From Aptenodytes patagonicus (Eukaryota; Chordata; Aves; Sphenisciformes; Spheniscidae): DNA of 64,000 bases. This document shows positions 13,601 to 26,480 of this stretch, piece by piece. Made by a program: the position numbers and the translations under genes. Under the pieces are notes generated by a model. That model did no database searches and had not been told where the DNA came from. It worked only from the letters and a program-made list of their open reading frames with translations. How positions within the stretch are numbered: the stretch's first letter is position 1; every line of letters begins with the position of its first letter. The stretch spans positions 137,631,636 to 137,695,635 of the forward strand of contig NC_134950.1 in assembly GCF_965638725.1 (NCBI RefSeq), given 5' to 3'.

Positions 13601-16600
13601 TATTGAGCTAAAGGGTAAGCTTGTAGTTTTTTTAACAATCATGACCTGCAGCCCAAAGGTTTTAGCCTCATGCCTCAAAAAAAGAAAGCTAAAAAAATGC
13701 TGAACACAGCTTAAGATAACACAGAAAGCAGTAAGGCTCATTTAACAGTGAAGCATCCTTCCTCAAGAGAAGTAGAAAAGGGTTAAAATGTTTCTTGATA
13801 CAAAGGAATTCAAGTGTAGCCAATTACTTTATATCAGTGGAGAATATGGTCCTGTTAAAGTCAAACAGATAGAACCTGATACGGAGAAAAACACTAAACT
13901 TACGTACAGCAGAATGTCCAAGAAAAAACTATTACAGAGAAGGCAGTAAAATTCCAGCTGATGCAATGAGCAGGAAACACTGGGTAGCAGAAAGCTGATT
14001 AAGTACATGTCAATTGGAAGACCTTTCCTCGGGCATTCAATCACACAGAGAGTCCTGGGGAAAGTCCAGAACAAGAGTTCTTCATGTGAATTGCCAGGAA
14101 GGGGAAAATGTACCCCTTCCTGGAAGGCATATTGTCAAAGAGTGCCAAAACTACTAGAAAAAGTAATAAAAGGGAGAAAGATAAAGAAGGAGGGGAAAAA
14201 AAAACAAAACCAAAACCAAAAACAAACAAATAAATTGTAGAGCATTTTGAATGAGTACATATATAGAAGAGATAAAGAATGATACAGGTATGGCAGGCCT
14301 TTACAAACCATTTATAACGAGAGAACAAAATAGGGCCACTCAGGAAAGTTCATCTGAATGAGAAATAACAGAAGCTACACTATGTCTACACTGGTGTTTA
14401 ATTCAAATTAAACAATCCACTTGAATGACATATGAATTTAAGCTAGCTTTCCTAAAAGATGTTATGGGGGCAAGCCCTAACATAAACACACAAAAGGAGA
14501 AGAGCCAAGAGGAGAAGGACAGCATTAGTGTAGTGAAAGACACTATTGAGTCAGTTGGTTGCAGGCCAAAAATTTGTATTACAAAAGGCCGATCTTGAAA
14601 TAGCGAAAAAGTAGTAGTTTGTAGACATCATCTCTGGAAGTGATGGGAATCCCTTTACTTAATGAGCACAAACGTTGTGTGTATCCTTCACCTATCAGAG
14701 TAAATGGGATCTCCACGTATGCTTTTTGCTGTCTGTGAAGTGCAAGTACATGACAGCTTACAGGCAGACACAGCAATCAGACAGCACACAGCTGCCACAG
14801 AGATGTTGAAAGAATAGCTATTTTCCATAGAGCAGAGAGTATCTGATTTCCATATTGTGCACTTCAGCGCTGTGCATTTCAGTCAAAAGGAGGTGATCTA
14901 GTACATATGTCAGTGGACATCTATTTATTTTGCGTCCTCTAGAGTGCTAATCACCAAGGGGCACATTCACTACTAATACTTTCTGCCAATGTATTCGGCA
15001 CACAAATTCTTTAAGACTGTCTTCACTAAGAAGGCATAACCTGGATTTCCTGGTTAAATCGGCTAACCACTGAGATTGTCTCTTGAGTCTCAAAATGTGT
15101 ACTGGTTTCCTTGAAGACCTTGTGCCTGGCAATACATGAGAAAGTAAGAATTTCACTCTGCTCATTTGTGGTTCTAGAAAAAAAACTTGAATATCAGACA
15201 CAAATAAGTTGTGAAGAGTCCAGTATACAGAGGCAAATAAACGAAAACCCAAAATGCATTATGATGTTTCAAGTCTCAAAATTGTGAGGGGCTCATTTGG
15301 AAACCAGTAACAAGCTTCATCATCTCCAGAAAAGTAAACAAAACTATACTGAGGCAAAACAGAATGAAAAGCTTGTGGATTTTACTGACAGCCTATAATT
15401 TATCTTGGGAAAAATAAGTTTCAAACTACTTCTGCTTATGTTTTAGAGAAAAGATTTTATACCTTTATTAACATGAAGCTGTGCTTATTCAGGCAAGTAT
15501 TTGGTGTTTTTAGGTGCCCCTTTCCATCTAACCTGTTGACATTATTATCTATCCCTTAGAACAGCCCCATTCTGGGGACTTTACATCCCATATTTATGAG
15601 GAAGAAGAAAACACTCTAAAGCTATGAAACAGGTAAAGCAACAATTTCATCCTTAATACTTTCCTGTCCTTTTCCTCAGACTCCTAACCAATAAGTTCAC
15701 ACTTAGAATCTTCTAAAGAATTCAATGAAAGCTTTCAGTGTCGATATGAAAGTAATAATGATAATCCATTAATAATAATGATTAAAGGTGAATGGATTGA
15801 CATTTTTCCATTATGTGTTATAGTCAAGCAATGGCTGAATATTTGGGAGATTGTTCCCATACCTCTAATTTTTACAAAAATGTTTGCATGAATGACTGTG
15901 GGGAAAAAAAAAAAGGTGTCGCTACATAGATAATTTATTCTTTCCTTTCTGTAAGTGTACTGCTCAAAATATTTCAGTCATCTATTCAGAGAGTAGCAAC
16001 TGCTATTAATCCATCCAGCTTGTCAAATATGTAGTACACTATGTAAAGATGTCCCATTATCAACCAGTCCATTATTACCCCAAATATCTGTTCTGGAATG
16101 TAGTCTACCTGAAATTATATTAGTCATTGATGCATTTTTTTTCCTTCTGGTAAAGAATGGAGTAAAAAAAGAAGGGAAGCAAAGAAATAGTGTCTGTGCT
16201 TCAGTGTTGCAAAGAAAAGCTTCCGTGTAAGAACTGATCATAGATGGTGATTTGGCATCTACCTGGGCCTGGAGGTAGACCTAACAGAAATCGCAAAATG
16301 AGACATTGGATCATCAGTTCTTGAGTTCCACTTCCAATTTGTTAATGTTTTTATTAATTATTTCAGTGTTTTTCATTTTAGTAAAAACAATAAAATGTTG
16401 AGCAAGTGCTAAACTGAGAGAAAGAAAAGATTGTGAGGTAGTAAAAATATACATAGGAAAGAACAGATAATAAAATAGATTTCTTCATTTTCAGATTAAA
16501 GCAAAATTCAAGGCATCAGAATTTTGTGTGGGATGGCAGAATTCCCGTCTTCAATTAACATGCTGTCTAAAAGAACTTGGCGCCTCCAGCATTCCCATGG

Positions 16601-19600
16601 ATTTCTGGGCAAATCACACTCTTCATAAATGTAAGCTCCACGCTAATTTTTCAATCAACTCTAATTAGAATAGTTTTAATTTACAAGGGCACTTTGAAGA
16701 TTCAGGACCAAATTAACTTGAGATAAAGTTCCATTCCCTGAAGACACTGGAAGTGTGCCTGGTCCTAATAATGGTGAATATGATTCACCATGTTTAAACC
16801 TTTATAAATGACAGTCTAGTGATTCTGTTATTTAGCCATCACTCGGCAGACACTGGCCTTCAAACGTGCTAAAAGCCAAGCACCGCTTCATCAATAATGC
16901 CAATGGATGAGTTAAAAGTTCCACTGCTTGTTCATGCTGAAGGAAAGCCTCAAAGAATTCAGTACAAATTATAGCTAAAGATTCCCATGGCTCACTCTCT
17001 CCCAGTGCTTAGCAACGAAAATAGGGTGCTCCACATAGTTGCAGGGCCACTGTGCCAACATACATAAAGAGTAAGGGGTGGGAGGGTTAAAGGAAGGATG
17101 TCAGTCATATTTTGGGGAAAAAATGACAGCAGTGGCTCACCAGAAAGTGTTATGGCTGACAGTCTCCATCATTATCTTATTTCTTAGTATCATAGTCTGT
17201 AATTAGAGTGCAGCTGATGTGCTGAGAAATATCTTTTCCGCTATTTACAGAAAAGAGCGAAGCACTTATTCAAAACCTAGTCAGGTTTCCAAATGGTTTA
17301 AGTCCCATGCTAATTTCCCCAGATATTTTATGTTAAGAAAGATGGATAGGCTTCTAAACCAATACTGTTTCTAGGTCAAGAACACATTTCTATTTCCATC
17401 TTTATATTTATCAGTCTGAAAAAAAGCATATAGGTGTCACTTGACAAGAAATATTGTGCTCGTCTTGTAAAACCCTGAAACTGCTGAGGTACAACAATAA
17501 ATTTATTTTATGTGGTAGACTATTAAAAATTACTTACTTGACTTAGAATTATAAACATGTATTTTATGTTACAGCTAGCTAGAAGGTTACATCTTAGTTG
17601 TGGTCTTTCTTCATCCATTTGGAAGCATCACTTTTGCTAGCAAACCATTTTTATTTATATGGATATAATATCGTATCTGAAGCAGCAGAAAAAGCTAGCC
17701 CAAAACACCTCAAAACCCCCTCCATTACTAGAGATGAGATTTATAGTTCCAGGGTGAGCTCACATAAACACAATTACCATATGAACTGTCTGAGACGTAG
17801 ATAGCATTGCCTACGGCAATTATCAAGGGCCTCCTTACCTTTTTTTTATCATGTCCCATACTGTATCATGTCTCACAAATAATGAGACCGCAGCAATCCC
17901 TGCAGAGCCATTGAGACAAGAAAATAATAGAAGCAGAAAGGATTGGTTAATCCTTTCTGTAAGTTAAAAGTTTTGCAATTTGGCACAGACTTTACAAGCA
18001 ATGATATAATGAATTTTGTACTTAAATGATACATGATCTAAAAGGAAGTCCAAAAGTTAAGAGCATACATCTTTTGGGGGTCAGGTTTAAATTCCCAGGA
18101 CTTTCAAGACATGAAGAGTGAACAGCCTGACTACTGAAATATGAAACTTAGCAATATCATCATAGATATCGATCACTTTTGTTTGTTAACCTATCTGGAA
18201 TGAGAGAAATCAGAGGGAGAGCCGTGGTGAGCATCTGGTATGTACTGGAGTAGCCGAGGCATCTTCAAAAGGACCATATTTTAAAAAGTTCATACCAACA
18301 AAGATGAACTAGAATGGACTCCTTTAAAATATAATTCAATCATTAAGTGACTAATTTAACAAAACATGTGGAGTCTGTTTATGCCCTTAAGAAGCACTGA
18401 TTTTATTATTCCAAGCTTTACACATGGTTCTGAGCCATGAGGACTCAATATATCAGACCAACCATTCAACAGCTGGAAGTTGGCACATGCAAATTTTTAC
18501 CAGCTGAAGAGTTTTTCCAGTACATTTAGGTTTAGGTCCACGAGTTGCTCTTCATCTCTCAAACGACAGTTAATGCTCACTGAAGTCACTAAGAACAGAG
18601 AACACACATACCATGCAGGACCTCACTACTGCTCAGTAACTCACCAGCCCATTAAAACTGTTCGTATGCGTAACAATGCAGTTTGAATGTCTGCATAAGC
18701 CATTTATTCAATAGGGTCAGTTAATCAACAGGGTGGAAATCACTTTATATCAGAAAGGATCATCTTACAGGTGAGTTAAGCCCCAATTAAACAAATCCCA
18801 CACAGTTCAATTGCCCACGTGGTCTTCTCAATAAATGGCCAAAGTCCACATTTTTAAATTGGACTAAATAACTGCATAGGAAAAAGAAACATGCGTGGGG
18901 AAACTTTGACATAGAACAGTGTTACCCCTTCAGCCCTCAGAGTTTCAGACCTGCCATTCTATTAGAGGGATGTCATGTTGCACATCTCTGCTCAGCTTCT
19001 GTCTCTCCTCTTGGGGTCAGCCTTTGAGTAGGAACATGAGAGATCATGTCCTGCACAGGAACCACTTCTAGAGATTTTTCTATCTCCTCCACAAAGATAT
19101 CATGAAAGGTCCAAACAACCATACCAGCAATTCACGTCAAAACTCTTCTCATAGTCTTTTGGAATAAATCTCCTGAGAGCACCATCTATGTATTATGTAT
19201 ACTGCTGTTATTAGTGAACTATTATTAGCTGCTTATTTTGTGTGTAGTCTTTTATGAATAACAGTTTTTCTTCTTTAGCTTGCTGACTAGGGACCCACAA
19301 AAAATTGGTATGGGGGATTTAAGTTAACTCCAAACCAAAATTTTGTAACATTTTCTGACTGATCAGACAAATGAAAATATTTAATTTGGGGTTGAAAAAA
19401 AAGAACCCAGAACTAAATCATATGGCCAAGTTCTGCTCAAGCCCAAATTCTCACTGAATCCAAACCTCTTTAAATAAAAATGCCTGATTGGATTCATCTT
19501 TAGCACTAAGGAAGTCATTGCTGCTCTGCTTACTCAGTGAAACAGCAATACTGTGATACCACACTCTTGGAAGACTCACCACCTGTGCAATTAATAGGGA

Positions 19601-20186
19601 GGGATACAACACAGATAAGACCATCTGCTGTTTCTGAATTCTTTGAGTTGGTGAAAAAGAACCGAAGCTGCTAATATTTAAAATTATAAATACTATAAAT
19701 ATGAACATACTTAACTCTACCCACTTTTAAGGCAAGTAATGTCAAACTGAAGTTTTAAAATTCTACATTCTCCAAATACAACTTTATTAGTTACATCAAT
19801 ATTATTAGGCAAAGCCAGCTGCTTGCCACTGCCTCCTGCATCTGTTTTTAACAATAAATTAGAATCTAAAATAAAAAGAAATCTTGCAGAATACATTGGC
19901 AAGTGTTCATAAATGGTCACTTGGACAAAAGCATACAGAAATGAGTGTCCATATGCCCATGAGGAGTGAATGAAATCATTTCTATTGTAAGAAAAAGCAC
20001 CCCCAGGGCAAGGACTAGTGTGCAAATACACTGATGAACAGAACCAGAGTTAAGGGAAAGGATAGAGATGCCAAGTATGTCTGAACGACGTAGGTTGCTG
20101 CTACTTAGGGCATATAGGGAATATATGGGAGCAGATGTCAGCTGAAGGGAACCTAAAGAAAGGAGGGATGCCTGCAAAGTAAGAGT
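10613..20186. other. AT-rich intergenic region without recognisable genes
   Basis: No recognisable protein-coding gene, RNA gene or CpG island. The longest ORF is the 101-codon minus-strand frame at 14947-15252, with no domain I know. A plus-strand frame at 10993-11190 has a faint LINE-RT-like string and is discussed as a finding. The stretch 16540-16930 is less repetitive and shows homeodomain-type cores, so it is a weak candidate for a conserved non-coding element. Confidence 0.6.
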
Positions 20187-20191
20187 AGAGA

Positions 20192-20256
20192 GTGTGTGTG
20201 TGTGTGCGCGCGCACGTGTGCACATGCATGTGTGAGTGTGAGTGTAAGTGTGAGAG
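20192..20256. repeat. (TG)n / (CG) alternating purine-pyrimidine microsatellite
   Basis: A TG dinucleotide tract runs into a short CG-repeat core and then back into TG and TGAG-type units. Positions 20192-20234 alternate purine and pyrimidine without a break for 43 bases. Tracts of this kind, especially with a CG core, are classic candidates for left-handed Z-DNA under negative supercoiling. No gene is adjacent. Confidence 0.9.
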
Positions 20257-23200
20257 TGCTGCAGGTGCTTAAGTGCTATGCCTCTTCTGGAGATGCTACT
20301 GGGTGGTGGAAACATTTGGCTGTTAATCCTAAAATAATACTTCTCTTATTCACTGGAGTGGGGCAAATATGACATGATTTTTAATGTAACATTTTTATTT
20401 TAACAATGCCTGAAGGCAGAACTTGAGCCTGACTGCATAGAGGCACTGAACAAAACACATAAAAAATGGCCCTTGTCTCAGGAAACATAAAGCCTGTTAA
20501 AGCTTGCTGTTCTCCTTGGATAATATTCTGAGGAACGACAAATAACAATGTGATCAAAATGTTGTTTATTTAAAAGTCTGTATGTCCTTTCTGAATCCAG
20601 CCAAACTTTTTACAAAATTCCAGTCCACCACAATTATAACGCCTTTTTCAAAGAATCTTCACAGAACCACAACCCTTTCAGCAGATACACAACTCATCCA
20701 AATACATGCAAACAGGGATGAGTACTGGAACAGAATAAATCCCTCAGTAAAGCTCCCGGTATTAACACTGGGACAAGAACTTATTCAAATGCTAGGAGAT
20801 TGTAACCCTACCTCTACAATTTTCTTAACTAAATTAGATATCAAAGTCTCTAGCTTCTTTCTAACAGTTATGTGGTAGCAATGAAAGGAAAATACCAGCC
20901 CCTACTTAAGTTAAAATTCATCTTCAAAAGCCTGCTAAAATTAAGCTTTTGTTCCTAGCCTTCCTCTTTGGCTGCTCCTTGTATTCAGCCCTGAAAGTTT
21001 CTAGAGCCCAGGTTGTCTTTCCTGGGTTTAATCCAATCCTGATGGAGGCTGAGAGGAGCCTTTGTCCCCTTCCTCCCCTCCCCTTCTTTCTCAAGGGACT
21101 CTTCTAACCCAGACTCAAGCTAAACTACACCAAATGCAAACCATTGACAAAATGTCTTTTATACCTGACTATAAATTACCTACTCTGCGTAGTGCATCAT
21201 GATGGGCACCTTGCAAATACGTTAAGGGACCAGAGCCAGAGCAATTCCCAGTCTAAAAATATTAACTATGGTTGTCTCGGATTAACTGTACAGAGGAGGA
21301 TGTAGCTGTCTCTCTCTCGCATACCAGTTTGTCTTCTCTCTTCTCCAAGTGGTTAGGCATAAAGCTTCATCAATGGTGTATGTGACTATAAAATGTTGGA
21401 TAGAAATAAGAACTGATGTGCAGGGTGTCCTTCATGCTGGTAGCAGGGCTATATCAGCATGGTACATATTCTCCCTTGTCTTCTCACATCCTTGCACAAA
21501 ACCAGCAGAATTTTTTTACAAAGTATTGATATAAAATGAAGTTCCATGGATATCAGCAAAGAGAATGATATAATTGAGCTCCAATGTTTATATGCAGCCA
21601 TGCAATTTAGAATTTTGCACTGAAATATCTGAAAGATAAAAATCTTGGTAAAAAGTCAAGTGTTTGTTCCTGTTTATAGATTTTTTTTTGCCTGGAGGTT
21701 TATCTTGAACAATAATTCTGCATTCAAGGTCTGACGTGACTGTTCTACATGTAATCTCATTATCTTCCTAACAGAGAGAGTAGGAATGTAAATATAAAAG
21801 AACTATGGTTTTTTGACTTAGAAACCATACGTTTTGTTGCTTGCATTTCTGAACTGTCTTGAAGCTAACCCAGCCTATTGTGAACATCAGAAAAGAAATC
21901 CATCTGGGTAAAACCTTGTGGTATAGTAAGTAGTATGAGATCCAGTTCTCAGAAACTCAGTTCCTCTAGACAGTAGGCTGCTTTTGAAAGGGTGGCAGCG
22001 TGTCTTTCAAGGATAAACATTATTTAGTCTATGGGAACAGGGTCTGTAGAGAGCTTGTACTTCATGTAGCTGTTCTCCCTTGCAGGATCCTCCTTGACAC
22101 TGGTAAGCCAGACACACATTTCTACCTACCTTGCTTACTTGAAGGCAATCCCTCATATCCTGCCTTTCTTAGGTGGATGGTAGATGAAACTATTTGCTTA
22201 TATTCTTGCTTGTGCACAGAAAAACCTCGTGTGTCTCTACTGACTCATTTCTTGACTAGATCAATTTACATTGTTTGTGCTTTCTAAATTCTCTTGGCAT
22301 GTGCGTCAGTGGCATGCAATGCCCAGCATCCATATGACCAGGTTCTGTGGTGTCACCCTGCTGTAAACCAAGGAAATAATGGAAAGTATTTCTGAATTAC
22401 ATCCTTAGCCAATACTAGAAACCTGGCCTACTGTTTTCCATAAACTGTAGCAACTGAAATTATTCCTCCTGTGAAGAAGTCATTTTATTCTTGATTTGTC
22501 CTACTTTTCCCCAGAATATTCTTATTAAATTCATATAAGCATCCCTCTGTAACAGGCTGATTACAAGGAAAGAACTGCATTTCATCCTGAGCTCATGTGC
22601 AAATATTTCCTCAGTTAACACATCTCTCCATTCCCAGTAGGATTAGATCATTGTACCTCTAATATTTCACAAGAATTTGCTGCTGGTTTGATAAATTGAA
22701 AAGATGGCATCTTCTCTACCGCAAAGTCCTTTGCCCCACAAAAAAGCCATACTGTAATAAATAATAAATATACAGTACAGCTTCCTTAGACAGATTCCAA
22801 GAATTTTATATGCTGTAATTTAATCCTTAGAAAACCAGAGGATATTAAATGAACTAAACTGTCTTAGCCAGAAATCTCTGATTTGGGCTGCTCTTTGATG
22901 TTTATATCTGAAAGTCTTTGATGTCTTAAAATTGTTTCAGAAATTAGAAAAAAATCTTGACTTTGTAAATCATTTTGTGATTACATAAATGACAATATGA
23001 TGACGAATGGCACAGAGTTTACAAAAATGAATTGTTTCTCTGAATATTAAGTTAATCAAAAAGCCAAGACTGTCTAGTATGAGCTCCTAGTGCCTTAAAG
23101 ATCCTTTGGCATTCCAGATGCACAATGAAACGAAAATAGTGTAGCCTTATTATGAGCACCTTTCCACATCTGCAATCCTGTTATACAATAAACTCTTGTT

Positions 23201-24979
23201 CTTTTGTAGCAAGATTGCACTGGTTCTTTTTTACTTTCTTTTTTATTATTAATTTGAAACATGTGGGGAGAGGGTAATCCAGTAAGCCATAGGCATTTCA
23301 TATCAGAGCTTTCATGCAATCACATGTAACGTCAACCATCTGGGTGGAAGGATAGATAGAACTTGTTTTATATCAGTAGACTTTGAATGATAGCAAGGAG
23401 CAGACGCAGTAGAGTTCAAATGAATATTATATATATATTCACATCTGTGAACATAATACTAGTAGTATTCACTTGAACATAGACCCATTGATGGAATAAA
23501 CCGGTTTTGCTATTAAATAAAATAACAAGCACTATACAATAAGAATGTTTGTTGTATTTACCACACTTTAACTGTATAGCATTGTTTATAAATGGATGCA
23601 ACTGATACGTATGAAACATAAAAGAGAATGAGTTGTATGCATATACATGTGCAAAAAGAGAGATTTCTGTCAGCAACATATTTTTCTGATTGGTAAATAA
23701 ATGCCATTTTGAAATTCCACAAAACTAGTGATTAGGTAGACAATTAGAAGATAATAATTTAAAAACCAGATGTCTGCTTTTATTTTGAGAAAAGAGAAAG
23801 CATTATCTCTGAAAACACATTCATTTATTGTTTATTTTTCAAAGTGAACTTTAAAATTAAATTACAGTGTTTGGAAGAAAAAAAAATTAAATAGACATCT
23901 GAAAGAAATAGAATCTATTTATAATTTTACCTTTTAGATGTCAGAAGATATCCTAGAGGAAAGCCTTAGGGATATAAATTCTTCTCAGACTTACAGTAAA
24001 GGCATGCAATTTTTTAAGATGCATAATGCTGTATCAAAGTTTTGTGAAAACCTGATAAAAATTCAAGAGTTCATGCATCTAAAAGATTAAAACCAACAAC
24101 CAATGCAAACACTTAAAATTATTTACAGTCCTGTGAAATCCAAACTGCATGCATGTGGAGTACTCTGTATATTGTAAAAACTGCAGTTCAGTCTGGAATT
24201 TTGTACGATAGAAGCAGAGAGGAAAATATATGACATGCAATATCTTTGCCTGTACAGTACAAATTAGTGAGTTTCCACTCTATGTTTAGGTAACATATCA
24301 TCTAATCATTAAGACAATTCTATGCTGATGTTTTCTTTTAATGTAGCATTCCAGATGTTTGTTCTCTGTTCTCTACAAGTGACTGAATAAGAACAAATTC
24401 CAAAGTGAGAATCTGAACACTGAAATTATGTTCTGGTTGGTTGAATGGTTTTGTAAATAAGCCATTAAAAGAGGTACTATCTTCCAGGTTAGTTTTCTAG
24501 ATAGTTAATAGTTTGACTGATCAATTACTTTTTTTTTTTGGCTGCTTGCTTGTGAGTAGTGAGCATTCTACACAGCCCCCTGCCTTTTACATTCATTACT
24601 TCATTTTAAAGAAAAAACGAAGCCACAAGCCAGCAAATCACTTAAGCACTTGATAACTTCAAGTTCTCATCGCACATGAAGTGAATGGCACTACTTCTGT
24701 ATGGGTATCTATGAACACAAATAAGTGTTTTGCCTTTTTAGGACCTAATCATTGACTAAAAAGCTCAGACCTATTGTATCAAAATATTCTGCCATATTTC
24801 ATGTATATTTTCTCAGATGCCATGACCACAAATGCAACCAAGAGCTTTTATTGGCCACCTATCCTAAATAAATTCTCTGTGGAAACTTTTTCAGAACCTG
24901 AGGAGAAGGGGATAAGCCATCTCCTCCTGTTGGGAGGAAGTGTGCTCCTTCAAAGGAAAAAGGCGTCAGGGTTCAGAAC
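20257..24979. other. AT-rich intergenic region without recognisable genes
   Basis: Only short ORFs below 100 codons, with no domains recognised and no CpG island. A short TA run lies at about 23428-23440. Nothing else stands out by eye. Confidence 0.65.
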
Positions 24980-26480
24980 TCTCGATTCCAAGAATCGCAG
25001 GATCGTAGAAAAGCTGTTTGTAGGGGACATTTGGAGGTCCTTCCCACACAAATTTTACTTTTGCTAGCACTAGATCAGGTCAGACATATCTTAGTGCTGT
25101 CCTGTCTAGAGAACTTTCAAGGATGAAGATTCCACATCCTCTCTGGGCAGCCTGTTCCAGTATGGCACTACCTGTCTGCCACAATTAAGATGTTTTTGTC
25201 ATCTTTGCATCTCCCCTTCTAGTAATTGCAGGTTGCTAGATTGCTATCAGATCATTCCTTAGCTTCCTCTTTGTCAGACTAAACAAGTCCAGCTTCTTCA
25301 ATCTCTCTTCATGATCATCTTCAAAGTGCATCACTGCAACCTCTTGTTTCTCAGCATCCCTCAGGTACTAGGGGGCTCCAAACTAGGCTTTGTTTTCCTT
25401 ATACAGCTTCATCAGTGCCAAGCAGAGGACAATAATAACTTCATTTGGTCTGCTCCCATGCTCCCCCTAACATAGTCCAATACATGGTTTACCTTATTTG
25501 CAATTTGCGCTAATGGTTTATATTCTACCTGTAGTCCATCACAACCCTGTCCTTTTCAGGGGACTTTACTCATTTCCCAACCTGTACTGGTATATGAGGT
25601 TGTTCTGCCCCAGGCTCAGGATCCTCATGATGTTTATGTCGGTCCAGTTCTCAAGAATCCTTTGAATTAAAGTTTTCCCATTCTTCATGTCAATCATTCC
25701 TCCTAATTAGCACTATCTGCAGATTTACCTGAAGACATATTCTGTGTCACCATCTAAGTTGTTGAGGGAAATACTGAACAATATGAGTCCCAATACCAAA
25801 CCACAGGATACTTTGCTCATTACCAACTGGAACCAAAATCATTGATTTTACTACCCTTTTACTGTGGTGGTAAGGCCAATTTTCAATCCATCTAAGAAAC
25901 TGTTCTTCCTATCCATACTTTCTCAGCTTCCACAGGGAATCCTTTTGGGCACAGTGCCAAAAGCCATCCTGAAGACCAGGTATCCATTGCTTTCCTCCTG
26001 CCCATTCAACATGCCATCTCATGATAGCAGGCAATCAAGCTGGTCAAGCATGATTTGTCATTGCAAAGTCTGAGCTAGTTATTCCTGATTGCTTTCATGT
26101 GTTTGAAGATGGATTCCAAGGGGACATGCTTTACAATCTGTACAGGGATTAATATGGCCTGTAATTCCCCAAGTCCTCCTATCACTTTTCTCAAAGATGG
26201 GCATAGTGTTAGTCATTTTTTCTTGTAAGGGATCTTCCCTGATAACCACAGTTTTTTTCAGAGACAGCAACCTTGCAATCACCGCAGCCAGCTCTTTCAG
26301 TGGCCTTGGATGAATCCGATCCAGCTCCACTATTTTTAAACTTCTCTCAGTAATACTTACCCTGTTTCTACTGCATTACTGAGTTTCCTTCACTTTACCA
26401 AATGTCATTGGTCCACACAGAGCTGTGAGATCAGGCGTTGCCTGTGAAAACTGAGACAAAAAAGATGGTCTACTTCAATG
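24980..26480 (-). mobile_element. old, degraded CR1 LINE in inverted orientation
   Basis: Read on the minus strand, this is a decayed CR1 ending near 24985, where degenerate octamer-like AGAATC/CATAGAA motifs remain. The plus strand at about 25115-25160 carries the complement of the conserved CR1 block (GGATGAAGATTCCACATCCT-like, then CTCTGGGCAGCCTGTTCCAG) just before the 3' end. Farther 5', a minus-strand frame at 26079-26330 matches the RT segment of the younger CR1 at 31 kb. Similarity fades beyond about 26480, so the 5' limit is uncertain and could reach about 26730. Many substitutions and indels make it clearly older than the plus-strand copies. Confidence 0.75.
26079..26330 (-). pseudogene. 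remnant of CR1 reverse transcriptase ORF2
   Basis: The 83-codon minus-strand frame begins with LDRIHPRPLKELAAVI and continues to an MPIFEKSDRRTWGI segment. It aligns by eye with [16 protein letters not shown] and [16 protein letters not shown] in the CR1 ORF2 at 31.1-31.3 kb, which is the N-terminal part of the reverse transcriptase domain. Stops and frameshifts lie on both sides, and the catalytic motifs downstream are not readable. This is a fossil inside the inverted CR1 and does not encode a working protein. Confidence 0.75.
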
